From an uncultured bacterium (GTDB lineage: Bacteria; Verrucomicrobiota; Kiritimatiellia; RFP12; UBA1067): DNA of 49,800 bases. The notes below the pieces were generated by a model, which had not been told where the DNA came from, did no database searches, and saw only the letters and a list, made by a program, of their open reading frames with translations. The position numbers and the translations under genes are program-made. Shown here in pieces: positions 7,189 through 16,856 of this stretch. Position 1 is the first letter of the stretch, and the number at the start of each line of letters is the position of its first letter. The stretch is from assembly GCA_902779075.1 (NCBI GenBank), contig CACZAK010000030.1, forward strand, positions 1 through 49,800, written 5' to 3'.

Positions 7189-10100
7189 ATGAGAAAGTTA
7201 TTGCTTACAGTATGTTTTTTCGTTTCAACACTTGCGCAAGCCAGTGCGGCTTCGGGCGGTGGACGTGACTGGTCGCAGATGCACTTCGGCATAAACCCGT
7301 CTGTATCGCCGGACGGTTCGTACTTCGCGTTCGAGTGGAAGGACCGGGTGTGGCTCGCCCCCACGGCCGGCGGCACGGCAGTGCCGATTGGGGACGGAAT
7401 GTCGGCGGATACCCGGCCGTCCCTTTCGCCCGATGGGAAGCGGATCGCGTTTCTCTCCGACCGCTGGGGATCGCTGCAGCTGTTTGAAATGGACCTCGAC
7501 GTCGCCGCGAAGACCGCGCGGAACCTGAGACAGGTCACGTTCCACACCGAAAGCCTTTTCCCGTGGGGCTACACGCCGGACGGTTCCGAGATGCTCGCGC
7601 TCGCGTACCGAGACGACGCCTCCGAAACGTCTTCAAACCAGCGCCTTTCGCGCCGTCCGATTCTCGTCTCCATGGGCGCGCGCAGGGCGGAAAAGCTGCT
7701 CTTCGACGCGCCGGCGTTCTGTCCGTCGCTCTCGCCTGACGGACGCAAGGTCCTCTTTGCGTCCAAGATCGAGGAGCTCGGGCTCGAGTTCCGCAAGCGC
7801 CACGCATGGTCAAAGACGTCCTATTCCGGCGACATCTGGCTGTTCGACCGCGAGACGGGCGCGTTCACGCCTGTCGTCCAGCGCCGCGACAACTGCACGT
7901 CGCCCATCTGGACGCCCGACGGCAAGGGCTTCTATTATCTCTGCGACGCGGACGGCGTGCGCAACCTATACCGCCGTTCCCTTGCGACGGGCGAAGAGCG
8001 GCAGCTCACGCATTTCACGGACGACCACATGTTCTGTCCCTCGCTCTCGCGCGACGGGCGCACGCTGGTGTTCGCGAAGGGATTCGACCTCTGGCGCATC
8101 GACCCGACGGCGAAAAAGCCGGAGGCGCGGCGCATCGCGCTCAAGCCCGCATTCCTCGATCCCGTCGCGCCGCGTACCGTGCGCCGCTGCTATTCGGACC
8201 TCGACAACGGCTACGGCTCCGGGAACTGCACGTTCCGCAACAATGGCAGGGAAGTTGCCTTCACGGCAGGCGGCGACGTGTGGGCGATGGAACTCAAGGA
8301 CGGCGAGAGACTGCCCGTCTGCATACACGGCTCCTCGCGCACGCACGAGCGCGACTGCGCGTTTTCGCCCGACGGCGGCACGCTTTATTACCTTTCCGAC
8401 CGTGGCGACGGAGCGGACGTGTGGCGGGCGCACCGCGCAGACACGAACAAAACATGGGCTGCAAACACCACGTTCATCCGCGAACGCCTCACGTCGGACG
8501 ATGTCTGCCGCCGTTCGCTGACCGTTTCGCCGGACGGCAGCCTGCTGGCGTGGCACGACGCCAGCGGAAGACTTTCCTTCGCCGAGACGAACGGCGTCGT
8601 GCGGTCCGTATCCAAGGTCGCCTCCACGGCCTGCGAATCATACGCCTGGTCGCCCGACGGACGCTACGTGGCGGCGACGCTGAAGGACGGTTACAACAAC
8701 ATGGACGTGTGGGTCGTCCCGACGTGGGACGTGGACGAAAACGGCGAGAAGGCGCCCGCCCCGTGCAACATCTCGCGCAACTGGAAATGGGACGGTTCGC
8801 CGGCCTGGTCGCCGGACGGGCGCGTCATCGCGTTTTCCGGTGACCGCACGGCGACGGGCGACACGTCGTACATCTTCTATGCCTACCTCGACCCGGCCGA
8901 CGAGAGCGCCGAGGCGTCCGGCGGCGCGGTCAGGAAAGAGCCGTGCCAGCCCGATTTCGCGACCCTCCCGGACCGCGTGCGTTCCACGGGGATCAAGGGC
9001 TACAGGCTGCTATTCGCGCCGGATGGAAGGACGCTGTCCTTCTACTACTACGGCGACAAGAAGATGTGGACGGTCAAGATTCCCGGGCGCATGGACGTGG
9101 AGAAACTCCTCGGCAAGAATGTGAAGCTGGTCGCGTGGCTCAAGGACGGCGACAAGGACAAGCTCCTCGGCACGATTGACGACCATCCCTCGGTCGGCGA
9201 CAAGAAATTCGACTTCGACGTCTTCAAGACGATTGACGTCCAGGACTACCAGGAACTCGCGTTTCTCGCGGCATGGGCGAACGTGCGCGACACCTTCTGC
9301 GACGCAAACCTGCACGGCGCGGACTGGCTCGCGGTACGCGACAAGTTCCGCCTCGCCGCACGCAATGCGCCGTGCTGGAACGCATTCTGCCGGATCATCC
9401 GGATGATGGACGGCGAGATCGACGCCTCGCACCTTGGTTTCTGGGCAAACGACACGACGAAGAACCGCTGGTCTAATTTCCCGTGGAAACAGGGATGGAA
9501 GATATTCACGCCTCATCTCGGCGTGCGTTTCGACCGCGCGTACTGCGGAGAAGGATGGCGCGTGCGGGACGTCCTGCCACGCTCTCCCGCCGACAGAGGC
9601 GCGGACGGCCTGCTGCCGGGCGACGTCGTGGTGTCGATCGACGGGCGTCTGGTGTCGTCTGACATGGACTATGCCGAGGCGATGAACGGTCCGCTGCCAC
9701 ACACGTACCGTCTTCAGGTGAAACGCCCGGGCTGCGAGAAAATCCTTTCCCGCGAAATCAAGGCAATCACGTTCGACAAGGCGCGGACGCTCCTGCGCAC
9801 GGCGGAAGTCGATGGCGCGAAGGCCGCAGTGCGTAAAAAGGGCAACTTCGGCTACATCGCAATCGACGCGATGGACACCGAAAGCGCCGACACATTCACC
9901 GACCAGGTGTTTGCCGAGTGCTTCGGCAAGGACGGCCTTGTCGTTGACGTGCGCTTCAACATCGGCGGAAGGACGGCGGACAGGCTGATCGACATTCTAT
10001 GCGGTAACCGCCACGAAAGGATTCTCTGGCGCGGCTCTGACAGGGAAGGGTATCTGCTCGACCGCTATGCGCGTCCGGTGATCGCCGACCTGCCCGTTGT

Positions 10101-10446
10101 CGTGCTGGCGAACGAGCGCAGCCAGTCGAACGCGGAGGAGTTCGCGCACGCGATGCAGACGCTCAAGCGTGCCAAGGTGGTCGGCATGGAGACGTCCGGT
10201 GAGGTGATCGCCGCCGTCAATGAATACATTTTCGACTACGGCGTGGTGCGGCGTCCGCACGTCGGCACCTTCCTGCCCGACGGCAGGAGCATGGAGGGCA
10301 ACGGCGCGAAGCCGGACGTGGAGGTGGAACTTACGCCGGCGGACATTGCGGCTGGCCGCGACCCGCAGCTCGACGCCGCGCTGGAGGTCCTTGCCGCCGA
10401 GATCGCCGGACGGAAGCCGTCTCCGCCGCTTGTCTATCCGAAGTGA
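7189..10446 (+). CDS. Secreted tricorn-like S41 family peptidase
   Basis: 1,085 residues with a signal peptide (MRKLLLTVCFFVSTLAQASA). The N-terminal two thirds carry repeated SPDG-type propeller blades (SVSPDGSYFAF, SLSPDGKRIAF, SLSPDGRKVLF, TVSPDGSLLAW). A linker and a PDZ-like segment (LPGDVVVSIDGRLV) follow, then the S41 catalytic region with VVDVRFNIGG and ANERSQSNAEEF; the serine near residue 978 is the likely nucleophile. This order matches tricorn protease homologues, which degrade peptides. The signal peptide implies work in the periplasm. It is transcribed from its own promoter, with AAGGA as ribosome-binding site. Confidence 0.9.
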   Translation: MRKLLLTVCFFVSTLAQASAASGGGRDWSQMHFGINPSVSPDGSYFAFEWKDRVWLAPTAGGTAVPIGDGMSADTRPSLSPDGKRIAFLSDRWGSLQLFEMDLDVAAKTARNLRQVTFHTESLFPWGYTPDGSEMLALAYRDDASETSSNQRLSRRPILVSMGARRAEKLLFDAPAFCPSLSPDGRKVLFASKIEELGLEFRKRHAWSKTSYSGDIWLFDRETGAFTPVVQRRDNCTSPIWTPDGKGFYYLCDADGVRNLYRRSLATGEERQLTHFTDDHMFCPSLSRDGRTLVFAKGFDLWRIDPTAKKPEARRIALKPAFLDPVAPRTVRRCYSDLDNGYGSGNCTFRNNGREVAFTAGGDVWAMELKDGERLPVCIHGSSRTHERDCAFSPDGGTLYYLSDRGDGADVWRAHRADTNKTWAANTTFIRERLTSDDVCRRSLTVSPDGSLLAWHDASGRLSFAETNGVVRSVSKVASTACESYAWSPDGRYVAATLKDGYNNMDVWVVPTWDVDENGEKAPAPCNISRNWKWDGSPAWSPDGRVIAFSGDRTATGDTSYIFYAYLDPADESAEASGGAVRKEPCQPDFATLPDRVRSTGIKGYRLLFAPDGRTLSFYYYGDKKMWTVKIPGRMDVEKLLGKNVKLVAWLKDGDKDKLLGTIDDHPSVGDKKFDFDVFKTIDVQDYQELAFLAAWANVRDTFCDANLHGADWLAVRDKFRLAARNAPCWNAFCRIIRMMDGEIDASHLGFWANDTTKNRWSNFPWKQGWKIFTPHLGVRFDRAYCGEGWRVRDVLPRSPADRGADGLLPGDVVVSIDGRLVSSDMDYAEAMNGPLPHTYRLQVKRPGCEKILSREIKAITFDKARTLLRTAEVDGAKAAVRKKGNFGYIAIDAMDTESADTFTDQVFAECFGKDGLVVDVRFNIGGRTADRLIDILCGNRHERILWRGSDREGYLLDRYARPVIADLPVVVLANERSQSNAEEFAHAMQTLKRAKVVGMETSGEVIAAVNEYIFDYGVVRRPHVGTFLPDGRSMEGNGAKPDVEVELTPADIAAGRDPQLDAALEVLAAEIAGRKPSPPLVYPK

Positions 10447-10471
10447 CGCCAATTTATGATGGCGGGCGGAG

Positions 10472-10500
10472 TTGCCGCCAGGCCGCGTTTTTGGTAGAAT
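10472..10500 (+). promoter_or_regulatory. Promoter for the C39-like peptidase gene
   Basis: TTGCCG (10472-10477) and TAGAAT (10495-10500) lie 17 bases apart, with TGG before the -10 box. Confidence 0.65.
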
Positions 10501-10534
10501 AAACCGCCTGTAGAAGTGGGAAAGGTCATGCTAA

Positions 10535-11974
10535 ATGAAAAAGAATAAAGTCAGGCATTGTGGAAGTGCCGCGAAAACGATGTCCGCACTGTTGTCGGCA
10601 TCGGCGTGCTGCGTCGCGCTTGCCGCATTTGACATAGGTGCCGCCATGGACACGGCGGAGTTCTGGAAATCCGATCCGGTGATGTTCGTGAAGCGCCATC
10701 AGGAGGAGGGCTTCAGGTTCACGTCGTCCGACCGCGAAAGCGCGGACACCCGTCTTGACGGGGCCGTCACCTACCACGACATACCCGTGTTCGAGAGCAA
10801 GATCGCCTTTACGGAAGACGGACGCGGCGTGGCGCGCGTCGAGCTGATTCTCTTCTCGCCCGCTGGTACGGAGGTGCGGCAGCGGACCGACTCAAGCCAC
10901 TACCGACTCGTACGAAACGAGAAGACGATCAATCGCGAGGAATTCGTTAAGTTGATGAAGGACGTGCGCGCCAAGCTGACGCCAGAGGGGAAAAAGTCGC
11001 CGACGCAGGTCGCGGAGCGGACGAAAAAGCCCATCGTGCAGAAGTCACAGACCTGGCCGAAGACCGCCATTCCCACCGAAACCACGCTCACGTGGAACTA
11101 CAGTCAGGTCGGAACGAAGACGGACACGTTCGAGGCGGGTTTCGTGCGCCTGGCAGTTGACGGACCGGAACGTCTCGCGAAGGGGACGGCCGGGGCGTCC
11201 GCGCGGCGCAAGCCCGTATCCGCGCGAAAGATCGTGGACAATGTGGTGCGCGACCCGCGCGGTGACGTGTTCATCGACAACGTGCCGATGGTCGACCAGG
11301 GGCAGAAGGGGTACTGCGCGGCGGCCACTTCAGAGCGCGTTTTGCGCTATTACGGTCTTCAGGTTGACGAACACGAAGTCGCCCAAGCAGCAGGTACGAC
11401 AGCCGAGGGCGGGACATCGACAAGGGACATGAAGAATTCCGTGTCGGCAATCGGCAAGCGCTACAACCTCGCGACGGTCGTCTCGTACGGCGACTTCCAG
11501 AAGTCCGACCAGGACCGCATAGAGGGCCTTGTTCGCGAAGTCGAGGGCTACAACCGCGCCGCGCGGAAAATGAAGAAGGATCCCATCAAGGAAGGCGTGT
11601 ACATGAGGAGGCAAGGCCACAACATCATGTACGACCCTCGCGGCTTGGATGCGGCGATGGATCCGGAAGTGCTCAAGTTCATGAAGACGGAGGGATCGCA
11701 GAAGTCGAAGTTCACGAAATTCCTGAAGGATGTACACGATCAGGTCAACAAGGGCATTCCGATGTTCTGGGGCGTGACGTTGGGCATATATCCGGAGCCG
11801 GAGATTCCGCAGTCGAATGGCGGTCACATGCGCCTCATCATAGGCTACAACGACAAGAAGAAGGAAATACTCTACACCGATACCTGGGGCGCGGGCCATG
11901 AGCTCAAGCGCATGCCCGTCGAATGGGCGTGGACCATCACCAAGTGCCTGATGTACATGAAGCCCCTCAACTAG
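10535..11974 (+). CDS. Secreted C39-like cysteine peptidase family protein
   Basis: 479 residues with an N-terminal hydrophobic segment after a lysine-rich start (SALLSASACCVALAAF), probably a signal peptide. The second half shows a papain-like C39_2 pattern: C261 (QGQKGYCAAAT), H431 (NGGHMRLIIGY) and D449 (LYTDTWG) fit a Cys-His-Asp triad. The first half has no domain I recognise. It may process peptides in the periplasm, or be an inactive binding relative. The ATG at 10535 follows a GGGAAAGG sequence about 10 bases upstream. A phosphotransferase gene follows after 9 bases, so the two are probably co-transcribed. Confidence 0.75.
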   Translation: MKKNKVRHCGSAAKTMSALLSASACCVALAAFDIGAAMDTAEFWKSDPVMFVKRHQEEGFRFTSSDRESADTRLDGAVTYHDIPVFESKIAFTEDGRGVARVELILFSPAGTEVRQRTDSSHYRLVRNEKTINREEFVKLMKDVRAKLTPEGKKSPTQVAERTKKPIVQKSQTWPKTAIPTETTLTWNYSQVGTKTDTFEAGFVRLAVDGPERLAKGTAGASARRKPVSARKIVDNVVRDPRGDVFIDNVPMVDQGQKGYCAAATSERVLRYYGLQVDEHEVAQAAGTTAEGGTSTRDMKNSVSAIGKRYNLATVVSYGDFQKSDQDRIEGLVREVEGYNRAARKMKKDPIKEGVYMRRQGHNIMYDPRGLDAAMDPEVLKFMKTEGSQKSKFTKFLKDVHDQVNKGIPMFWGVTLGIYPEPEIPQSNGGHMRLIIGYNDKKKEILYTDTWGAGHELKRMPVEWAWTITKCLMYMKPLN

Positions 11975-11983
11975 GAGTTAAAA

Positions 11984-13099
11984 ATGGAACTTGCACCACT
12001 CGTCAATCAGTTCAACGTCAAGGGACGCCTCGTTACGATTGTCCCGTTCGGCAACGGAAACATCAACGACACGTTCCTCGCCGTATTCCGCAACACGTTC
12101 ACCGAAACGCAGGTGATCGTGCAGAAGGTCAACCGGGCGGTGTTCACGCAGCCCGAGGCCATCATGCGTAACATGCACAACATCACCCTCCACTGCCACG
12201 AGAAGCTGGAGGCGGACGCAGCAGCCGGACGCGACGACCGCGTGTGGCAGATGCCGCGCATCGTCAAGACCAAGGAAGGCGCGGATTACGTGACGGACGA
12301 CCACGGCGACGTGTGGCGCGTGATTACGCGCATCCTCTCCGCCCACGCCTTCGACACGGCGCAGAGTCCCGAGCACGTGCTTGAGTGCGGCGCTACGCTC
12401 GGACATTTCCACTACCTCGTCTCGGACATGGACCCCGCCACGGTCACGGATCCATTACCGGGCTTCCACATCACGAGTGGTTACCTGCGCCACTACGACG
12501 AGACGCTTGATAAGAGCGCCAGCGCCAAAGAACTCCTGTCCGCATCCATGGAGGCGCGCCGTCTCGCGAAGTTCATCGAGGATAGGCGCGACTTCGCCCT
12601 CTGCCTCGAGAATGCGGAGGCGAGTGGCGAGCTGAAGCGCCGCATGTTCCACGGCGACCCGAAGGTTAACAACATCATGATCGACGATTTCACCGGGAAA
12701 GGCACTGCGATGATCGATCTCGACACCGTCTCGCCCGGTCTCGCGCACATCGACGTCGGCGACGCCATCCGCTCGCTCTGCAACCCAGCCGGCGAGGAGG
12801 AGCTGAACCTCGGGAAGGTGACGTTCGACGAAAATCTTTTCTCTGCGTTCTGCAAGGGTTATATGGCCGAAGCTGGCGCGTTCCTCACGGCCGCCGACCG
12901 CGCATACCTCTACGACGCGATCCGCCTAGTGCCGTTCGAGCTCGGCTTGCGCTTCTTCCAGGACTACCTCGCGGGCGACATCTACTTCAAGGTGCGCCAG
13001 CCAGGCCAGAACCTCAACCGCGCGCGCGTGCAGTTCCGTCTCTGCGAGGCGATCGAAGCCCGCGAACGCTCGATCCGCGGCATTCTGGAAAAACTGTAA
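11984..13099 (+). CDS. Aminoglycoside-phosphotransferase-fold sugar kinase
   Basis: 371 residues. FGNGNINDTFLA at the N-terminus is the nucleotide-binding loop. HGDPKVNNIMID holds the catalytic aspartate, and AMIDLDTVSPG is the metal-binding motif of the APH fold. Closest in pattern to the N-acetylhexosamine 1-kinase-like group (NahK), which phosphorylates amino sugars. The true substrate cannot be read from the sequence. It is cytoplasmic. AGGAG lies upstream of the ATG. Its place between a peptidase and a DUF1080 gene fits use of glycan breakdown products. Confidence 0.75.
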   Translation: MELAPLVNQFNVKGRLVTIVPFGNGNINDTFLAVFRNTFTETQVIVQKVNRAVFTQPEAIMRNMHNITLHCHEKLEADAAAGRDDRVWQMPRIVKTKEGADYVTDDHGDVWRVITRILSAHAFDTAQSPEHVLECGATLGHFHYLVSDMDPATVTDPLPGFHITSGYLRHYDETLDKSASAKELLSASMEARRLAKFIEDRRDFALCLENAEASGELKRRMFHGDPKVNNIMIDDFTGKGTAMIDLDTVSPGLAHIDVGDAIRSLCNPAGEEELNLGKVTFDENLFSAFCKGYMAEAGAFLTAADRAYLYDAIRLVPFELGLRFFQDYLAGDIYFKVRQPGQNLNRARVQFRLCEAIEARERSIRGILEKL

Positions 13100-13128
13100 G
13101 ATTTCCATTAGCCCAAGAAAGGAAAAAC

Positions 13129-13908
13129 ATGAAAACCATGCATTTCATCTCCCTCGCGGCAGTACTCTTCGGGGCGGCGGGCCTCAGTGTCCGAGCCGAC
13201 GTCCCCAACACGCTCACGGACGCCGAGAAGGCCGCTGGTTGGCAGCTCCTCTGGGACGGCAAGACGCTCAACGGCTGGGTCGGCGAGAAGAACGGCTGCA
13301 AGACTCCGCCCACCAAGGGATGGAAGATCGAGGACGGCGTCCTCACCGTGCTGCCCCGCTGCGGCGTACGCGGCAAGAAGCTTCCGAAGGAACAGGCCGC
13401 GCTTGGCGGCGGTGGCGACCTCGTGACCGTGAAGGACTACCGCGACTTCGAGCTGTCCATCGACTTCCGCCTCACGAAGGCGGCGAACAGCGGAATCAAG
13501 TACTTCTACAACCAGAAGCTGTTCAAGGGGACGTGCGAGGAGTACCAGATCCTCCACGAGGCACATCCCGATTCCACGAAGGGACGCGACGGGAAGTGCC
13601 GCCGCGTGGCCTCGCTCTACGACATGATCCCCGCAAACGCCGAGCCGTACGTCAAGCCGCTCGGCGAGTGGAACACCGCGAAGATCGTGTCGAAGGGCAC
13701 GCATGTGGAGCACTGGCTGAACGGACACAAGGTCCTAGAATACGAGCGCGGCAGCGAGGAATTCCGCGCGATCGTGGCGAAGTCGAAGTACGTCAAGGAA
13801 CAGAAGCCCGGTGAACACTGGGGCGAGGCGCCGACGGGCCGCATCAAGCTGCAGGACCACACGGACTCCACCGTCTCCTTCCGCAACATCAAGATCCGCG
13901 AGCTGTAG
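13129..13908 (+). CDS. DUF1080 (3-keto-disaccharide hydrolase) family secreted protein
   Basis: 259 residues with a signal peptide (MKTMHFISLAAVLFGAAGLS, cleavage near VRA-DV). The mature part is a single concanavalin-like domain with the DUF1080 hallmarks WQLLWDGKTLNGW, FELSIDFRLTKAANSGIKYF and VEHWLNGHKVLEYERGS. Members of this family hydrolyse 3-keto-glycosides or bind sugars in the periplasm. Full length for the family. A GGAAA ribosome-binding site precedes the ATG. Confidence 0.85.
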   Translation: MKTMHFISLAAVLFGAAGLSVRADVPNTLTDAEKAAGWQLLWDGKTLNGWVGEKNGCKTPPTKGWKIEDGVLTVLPRCGVRGKKLPKEQAALGGGGDLVTVKDYRDFELSIDFRLTKAANSGIKYFYNQKLFKGTCEEYQILHEAHPDSTKGRDGKCRRVASLYDMIPANAEPYVKPLGEWNTAKIVSKGTHVEHWLNGHKVLEYERGSEEFRAIVAKSKYVKEQKPGEHWGEAPTGRIKLQDHTDSTVSFRNIKIREL

Positions 13909-13927
13909 CCACTCGCACGTGATCCGC

Positions 13928-14488
13928 ATGAAGGCCGCCTTCCTGCTGCTTGCGGCGGCATTGTTCGCCGGCTGCTCCACGACGCTCGTGCGCGATACCC
14001 CCGTGCCCGTGCGCGTTGCCGATGGCGTGTTGCTCGATACGGCTCCGTTAGTGGAGGCGCTGATCGGACTGAAGGGCACGCGCGTGCAGGCGGCGAACGG
14101 GTCGTGGAAGGACCAGGCGTTCTCCGCGCAGTGCGTCTTGAAAGGCGACGGCGAGAAACTGACAGCCGTTTTCCTCGCGCCGCAATTGCGTCTTCTCACT
14201 ATTACGCTCACGAAGCCGCACACCGTCACATGCGAGCGCGCAGCCCAGGTGCCGCGTGCGTTCGAGCCCGAGTACGCGCTCGCGGACCTAGCCTACGTCA
14301 ATCTCGATGTCGAGACGCTGCGCTGCGTCGTCGCCCCTGCCTTGCGCGTGGATGACGACGGCATGACGCGCCGCATCAGCGCGGGCGACACGCTTGTAGC
14401 TGAAATCGTGCGCCAGTCGAACGGCGACATAGACTTCAAGAACCACCGCCACGGATATTCCTACACCCTACGTCCTGTCACGCCATGA
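13928..14488 (+). CDS. DUF3261-like lipoprotein
   Basis: 186 residues. The N-terminus MKAAFLLLAAALFAGCSTT has a lipobox (LFAGC), predicting a lipidated outer-membrane protein. The rest resembles DUF3261, a small lipoprotein family often found in aryl-polyene or related fatty-acid clusters. A GTG at 13919 is an alternative start. Its stop overlaps the ATG of the KASIII gene (ATGA), so translation is likely coupled and the protein is probably functionally linked to that enzyme. Confidence 0.65.
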   Translation: MKAAFLLLAAALFAGCSTTLVRDTPVPVRVADGVLLDTAPLVEALIGLKGTRVQAANGSWKDQAFSAQCVLKGDGEKLTAVFLAPQLRLLTITLTKPHTVTCERAAQVPRAFEPEYALADLAYVNLDVETLRCVVAPALRVDDDGMTRRISAGDTLVAEIVRQSNGDIDFKNHRHGYSYTLRPVTP

Positions 14489-15453
14489 TCGAACTGTCCG
14501 CACTCACGATTGAATCCGTCTTCGGCTGCGTGCCCGCGCGCGCGGTCGACAACCTCTCACTCCTCTCCGATCTTGTGGGGCCGGCGAAAGCGGAAAGCAT
14601 AGTGAAGGCGACAGGTTTCACAACGCGCCGCGTGGCCGCCGAGGGACAGGGCGTGTTCGACCTCGTACTCCCAGCGGCACGTCGCGCGCTTGCGGGCGTG
14701 GAGCCGTCTGAAATCGGCGGCGTGGTGGCAGTCACTTTCTCGCATCCCGACCGCTTCCCCGCGCTCGCGATCCGCCTCCAGCACGCGCTTGGTCTGCCGC
14801 AGGATGTCGCAGCGTTAGACGTGGGGCTTGCCTGCAGCGGATATCCCTACGGGCTCTTCGTCGCGGGACAGCTCGCTTCCGCCACGGGCAAGCAGGTGCT
14901 GCTCGTCGACGGTGACGTGCAGAGCGCGCACGTGGACGCCTCGGACCCCAACACGCTCGCCGTGATGGGCGACGCCGCCACCGCGACGCGCGTCTCGGCG
15001 ACGGGCGGGCCCGCACGGTTCGCGTTCCGCACGGACGGTGCGGGCGCGGACGTGTTGCGCTGCGGCGAGGACGGCAAGATCCGCATGGACGGTTTCGGCG
15101 TGTTCCGTTTCGTGGCTGGCCCCGTGACCGAGTTCCTGCGCTCGTTTCTTGCCGAAACTGGAATGCCAGATCTCTTCGTGCCGCACCAGGCCAACATGTA
15201 CATGGTGCGCCAACTTGCAAAAGCTCTCAACCTTTCAGACCAATTGCTCACCAGCGGCGAGCTCTACGCCAACCCCGGCTCCTGCTCCGTCCCCCTCACC
15301 CTAGCTGCCGGCAGCACGGTAGGGCGGTCGCCCCGCGACCGCCGCACGCCCCCACCACTCGCTCTCCTCGCCGGCTTCGGCGCTGGTCTTTCCGCCGCTG
15401 TCGCATTCGTTGAGCTTTCCCCCACCTGCGAAAGGGGCGTGCTCGAGCTGTGA
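14485..15453 (+). CDS. 3-oxoacyl-ACP synthase III (KASIII) family protein
   Basis: 322 residues with the KASIII catalytic set: C117 (GLACSGYPYG), H234 (VPHQANMYM) and N263 (YANPGSCSVP). Such enzymes condense acyl-CoA with malonyl-ACP or transfer acyl groups. The following FkbH-like gene suggests a specialised acyl chain rather than housekeeping FabH. The final helix region is interrupted by STVGRSPRDRRTPPP, the translation of an inserted hairpin element at 15318-15343; FabH proteins normally have a short basic linker here. The GTGA overlap with the next gene implies coupling. No acyl carrier protein gene is visible nearby. Confidence 0.85.
   Translation: MIELSALTIESVFGCVPARAVDNLSLLSDLVGPAKAESIVKATGFTTRRVAAEGQGVFDLVLPAARRALAGVEPSEIGGVVAVTFSHPDRFPALAIRLQHALGLPQDVAALDVGLACSGYPYGLFVAGQLASATGKQVLLVDGDVQSAHVDASDPNTLAVMGDAATATRVSATGGPARFAFRTDGAGADVLRCGEDGKIRMDGFGVFRFVAGPVTEFLRSFLAETGMPDLFVPHQANMYMVRQLAKALNLSDQLLTSGELYANPGSCSVPLTLAAGSTVGRSPRDRRTPPPLALLAGFGAGLSAAVAFVELSPTCERGVLEL
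15318..15343 (+). repeat. Hairpin element in frame inside the KASIII gene
   Basis: A 26-nt unit begins GGTAGGGCG and folds as a perfect 9-bp stem (GGCGGTCGC/GCGACCGCC) with a three-base loop. It encodes VGRSPRDR within a surface linker. The identical 26-nt unit occurs twice in hisH. Confidence 0.9.
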
Positions 15454-16856
15454 AAATCGCGCTCCTCGGCAACGTCACGCTAGATTTCCTCGCGCAGGAT
15501 TTCCGTCGCGCGGGACACGAGGTGTACGTACCCTCAGGCTTCGATACCTGGCGTCAGGAGGTGCTTGATCCCGCGAGCGGACTCCATGCGTTCGCGCCCG
15601 ACGCCGCGTTGCTAGTGATGGACGGTGGTGCAACTCTACCCGACCAACAACTTCTTAATGCCCTTGCCCCCGCGCACGTTGTGGTACCAGACCTCGCCGT
15701 GCTCGCCGCCGAAATGCCCGGCTTCTGGGACGAGCGTATGCGCAAATTGGCATCTATGCCTTTTTCCCTCGCCGGCCTCAAGGCAATCGAAGACGAGTTC
15801 TTCTTTGCCACTTCAACGGGAGGGTCGCGCCCCGTCGCGACCGTACCCAAAAAAATCCTTGCCGTCGACGCGGACAACACGCTCTGGAACGGCATCGTCT
15901 CGGAGGACGGCCCAGCCGCTGTGTCGCCCTACGTCGATTTCCAGAAGGGGCTTCTTGCGCTCAAGGCGCGCGGCGTGTTGCTTGTGCTTTTGTCCAAGAA
16001 CGATCCCGTCGGGGAAGGGCACGCTCCTCTCGCCGTCGCGCTTGCGCGTGCCGACATGCCCCTTTCGCTTGACGATTTCGCCGCAGCGCGCGTGAACTGG
16101 TCGCCGAAGGCGGGCAACCTGTTGGATGCCTGCCGAGAACTCAACCTCGCGCCGGATTCGGTCGTGTTCGTTGACGACAATCCGCACGAGCGCGCGCAGA
16201 TGAAGGCACATTTGCCGGAGGTGTCCGTACCGCCGTTCCCGGCGGACCTGGCGAACCCCGCGCAGTTCCTCCGCCGTCTCGAACAATATTTCTTCGCGTC
16301 CGTCGGTGGCACGGCTGAAGACCGTTCGCGTACGGAGATGTACCAGGCAGAGGCGGCCCGGCGCGCGTTCGCGAGCACGCTGCCGACCGTGCAGGACTAT
16401 CTCAAGGGGTTGCGCCTTACGGTGAAGGCCGCGCGCGCAACCAGGGAGGACGTGCCGCGTCTCGCGCAGATGGCGGGGAAGACGAACCAGTTCAACGCCA
16501 CAACGATCCGCCGCACGGCCGAGGAGATGGCTGCGCTCGTCGCCGACCCGGCGCACCGCGTGTGGACATTTCGCGCAGGCGATGCCTTCGGGGAGATGGG
16601 GCTTGTGTGCTACGTCATCTACGATTGTGCCACGGCGCGCGTAACCGACTTCGTGATGAGCTGTCGCGCGATGGGGCGTACGCTGGAGCACTTCGCCATC
16701 AACCACGTGCGGCATGAACTCGCATCAGAAAACCTTTCGCTCACCGGCATTGACTGTGTATCCACCGTGAAAAACGCTCCTTTTCGCGAGTTTCTTTCGG
16801 GGTTAGACCTCGCGAGCGATGCCGTTTCATGGTACACTTCAATACCCCGTGTATGA
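15450..16856 (+). CDS. FkbH-like HAD-IIIC phosphatase/acyltransferase
   Basis: 468 residues from a GTG that overlaps the upstream stop. A short N-terminal domain is followed by a HAD core with AVDADNTLWNG (D140 and D142) and VFVDDNPHER, then a C-terminal GNAT-like part (MAGKTNQFNATTIR, then VCYVIYD). FkbH relatives load a glyceryl unit from 1,3-bisphosphoglycerate onto a carrier protein. Paired with a KASIII, this suggests building a modified acyl group for a surface lipid or polysaccharide. The N-terminal linker contains TGGSRPVATVP, the translation of a hairpin element (15816-15842). Confidence 0.8.
   Translation: MKIALLGNVTLDFLAQDFRRAGHEVYVPSGFDTWRQEVLDPASGLHAFAPDAALLVMDGGATLPDQQLLNALAPAHVVVPDLAVLAAEMPGFWDERMRKLASMPFSLAGLKAIEDEFFFATSTGGSRPVATVPKKILAVDADNTLWNGIVSEDGPAAVSPYVDFQKGLLALKARGVLLVLLSKNDPVGEGHAPLAVALARADMPLSLDDFAAARVNWSPKAGNLLDACRELNLAPDSVVFVDDNPHERAQMKAHLPEVSVPPFPADLANPAQFLRRLEQYFFASVGGTAEDRSRTEMYQAEAARRAFASTLPTVQDYLKGLRLTVKAARATREDVPRLAQMAGKTNQFNATTIRRTAEEMAALVADPAHRVWTFRAGDAFGEMGLVCYVIYDCATARVTDFVMSCRAMGRTLEHFAINHVRHELASENLSLTGIDCVSTVKNAPFREFLSGLDLASDAVSWYTSIPRV
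15816..15842 (-). repeat. Hairpin element in frame inside the FkbH-like gene
   Basis: A 27-nt unit whose stem GGTCGCG/CGCGACC matches units at 20667-20693 and 29695-29721. It is in the opposite orientation to the GH78 copy. It lies exactly at the junction between the N-terminal domain and the HAD core. Confidence 0.8.
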
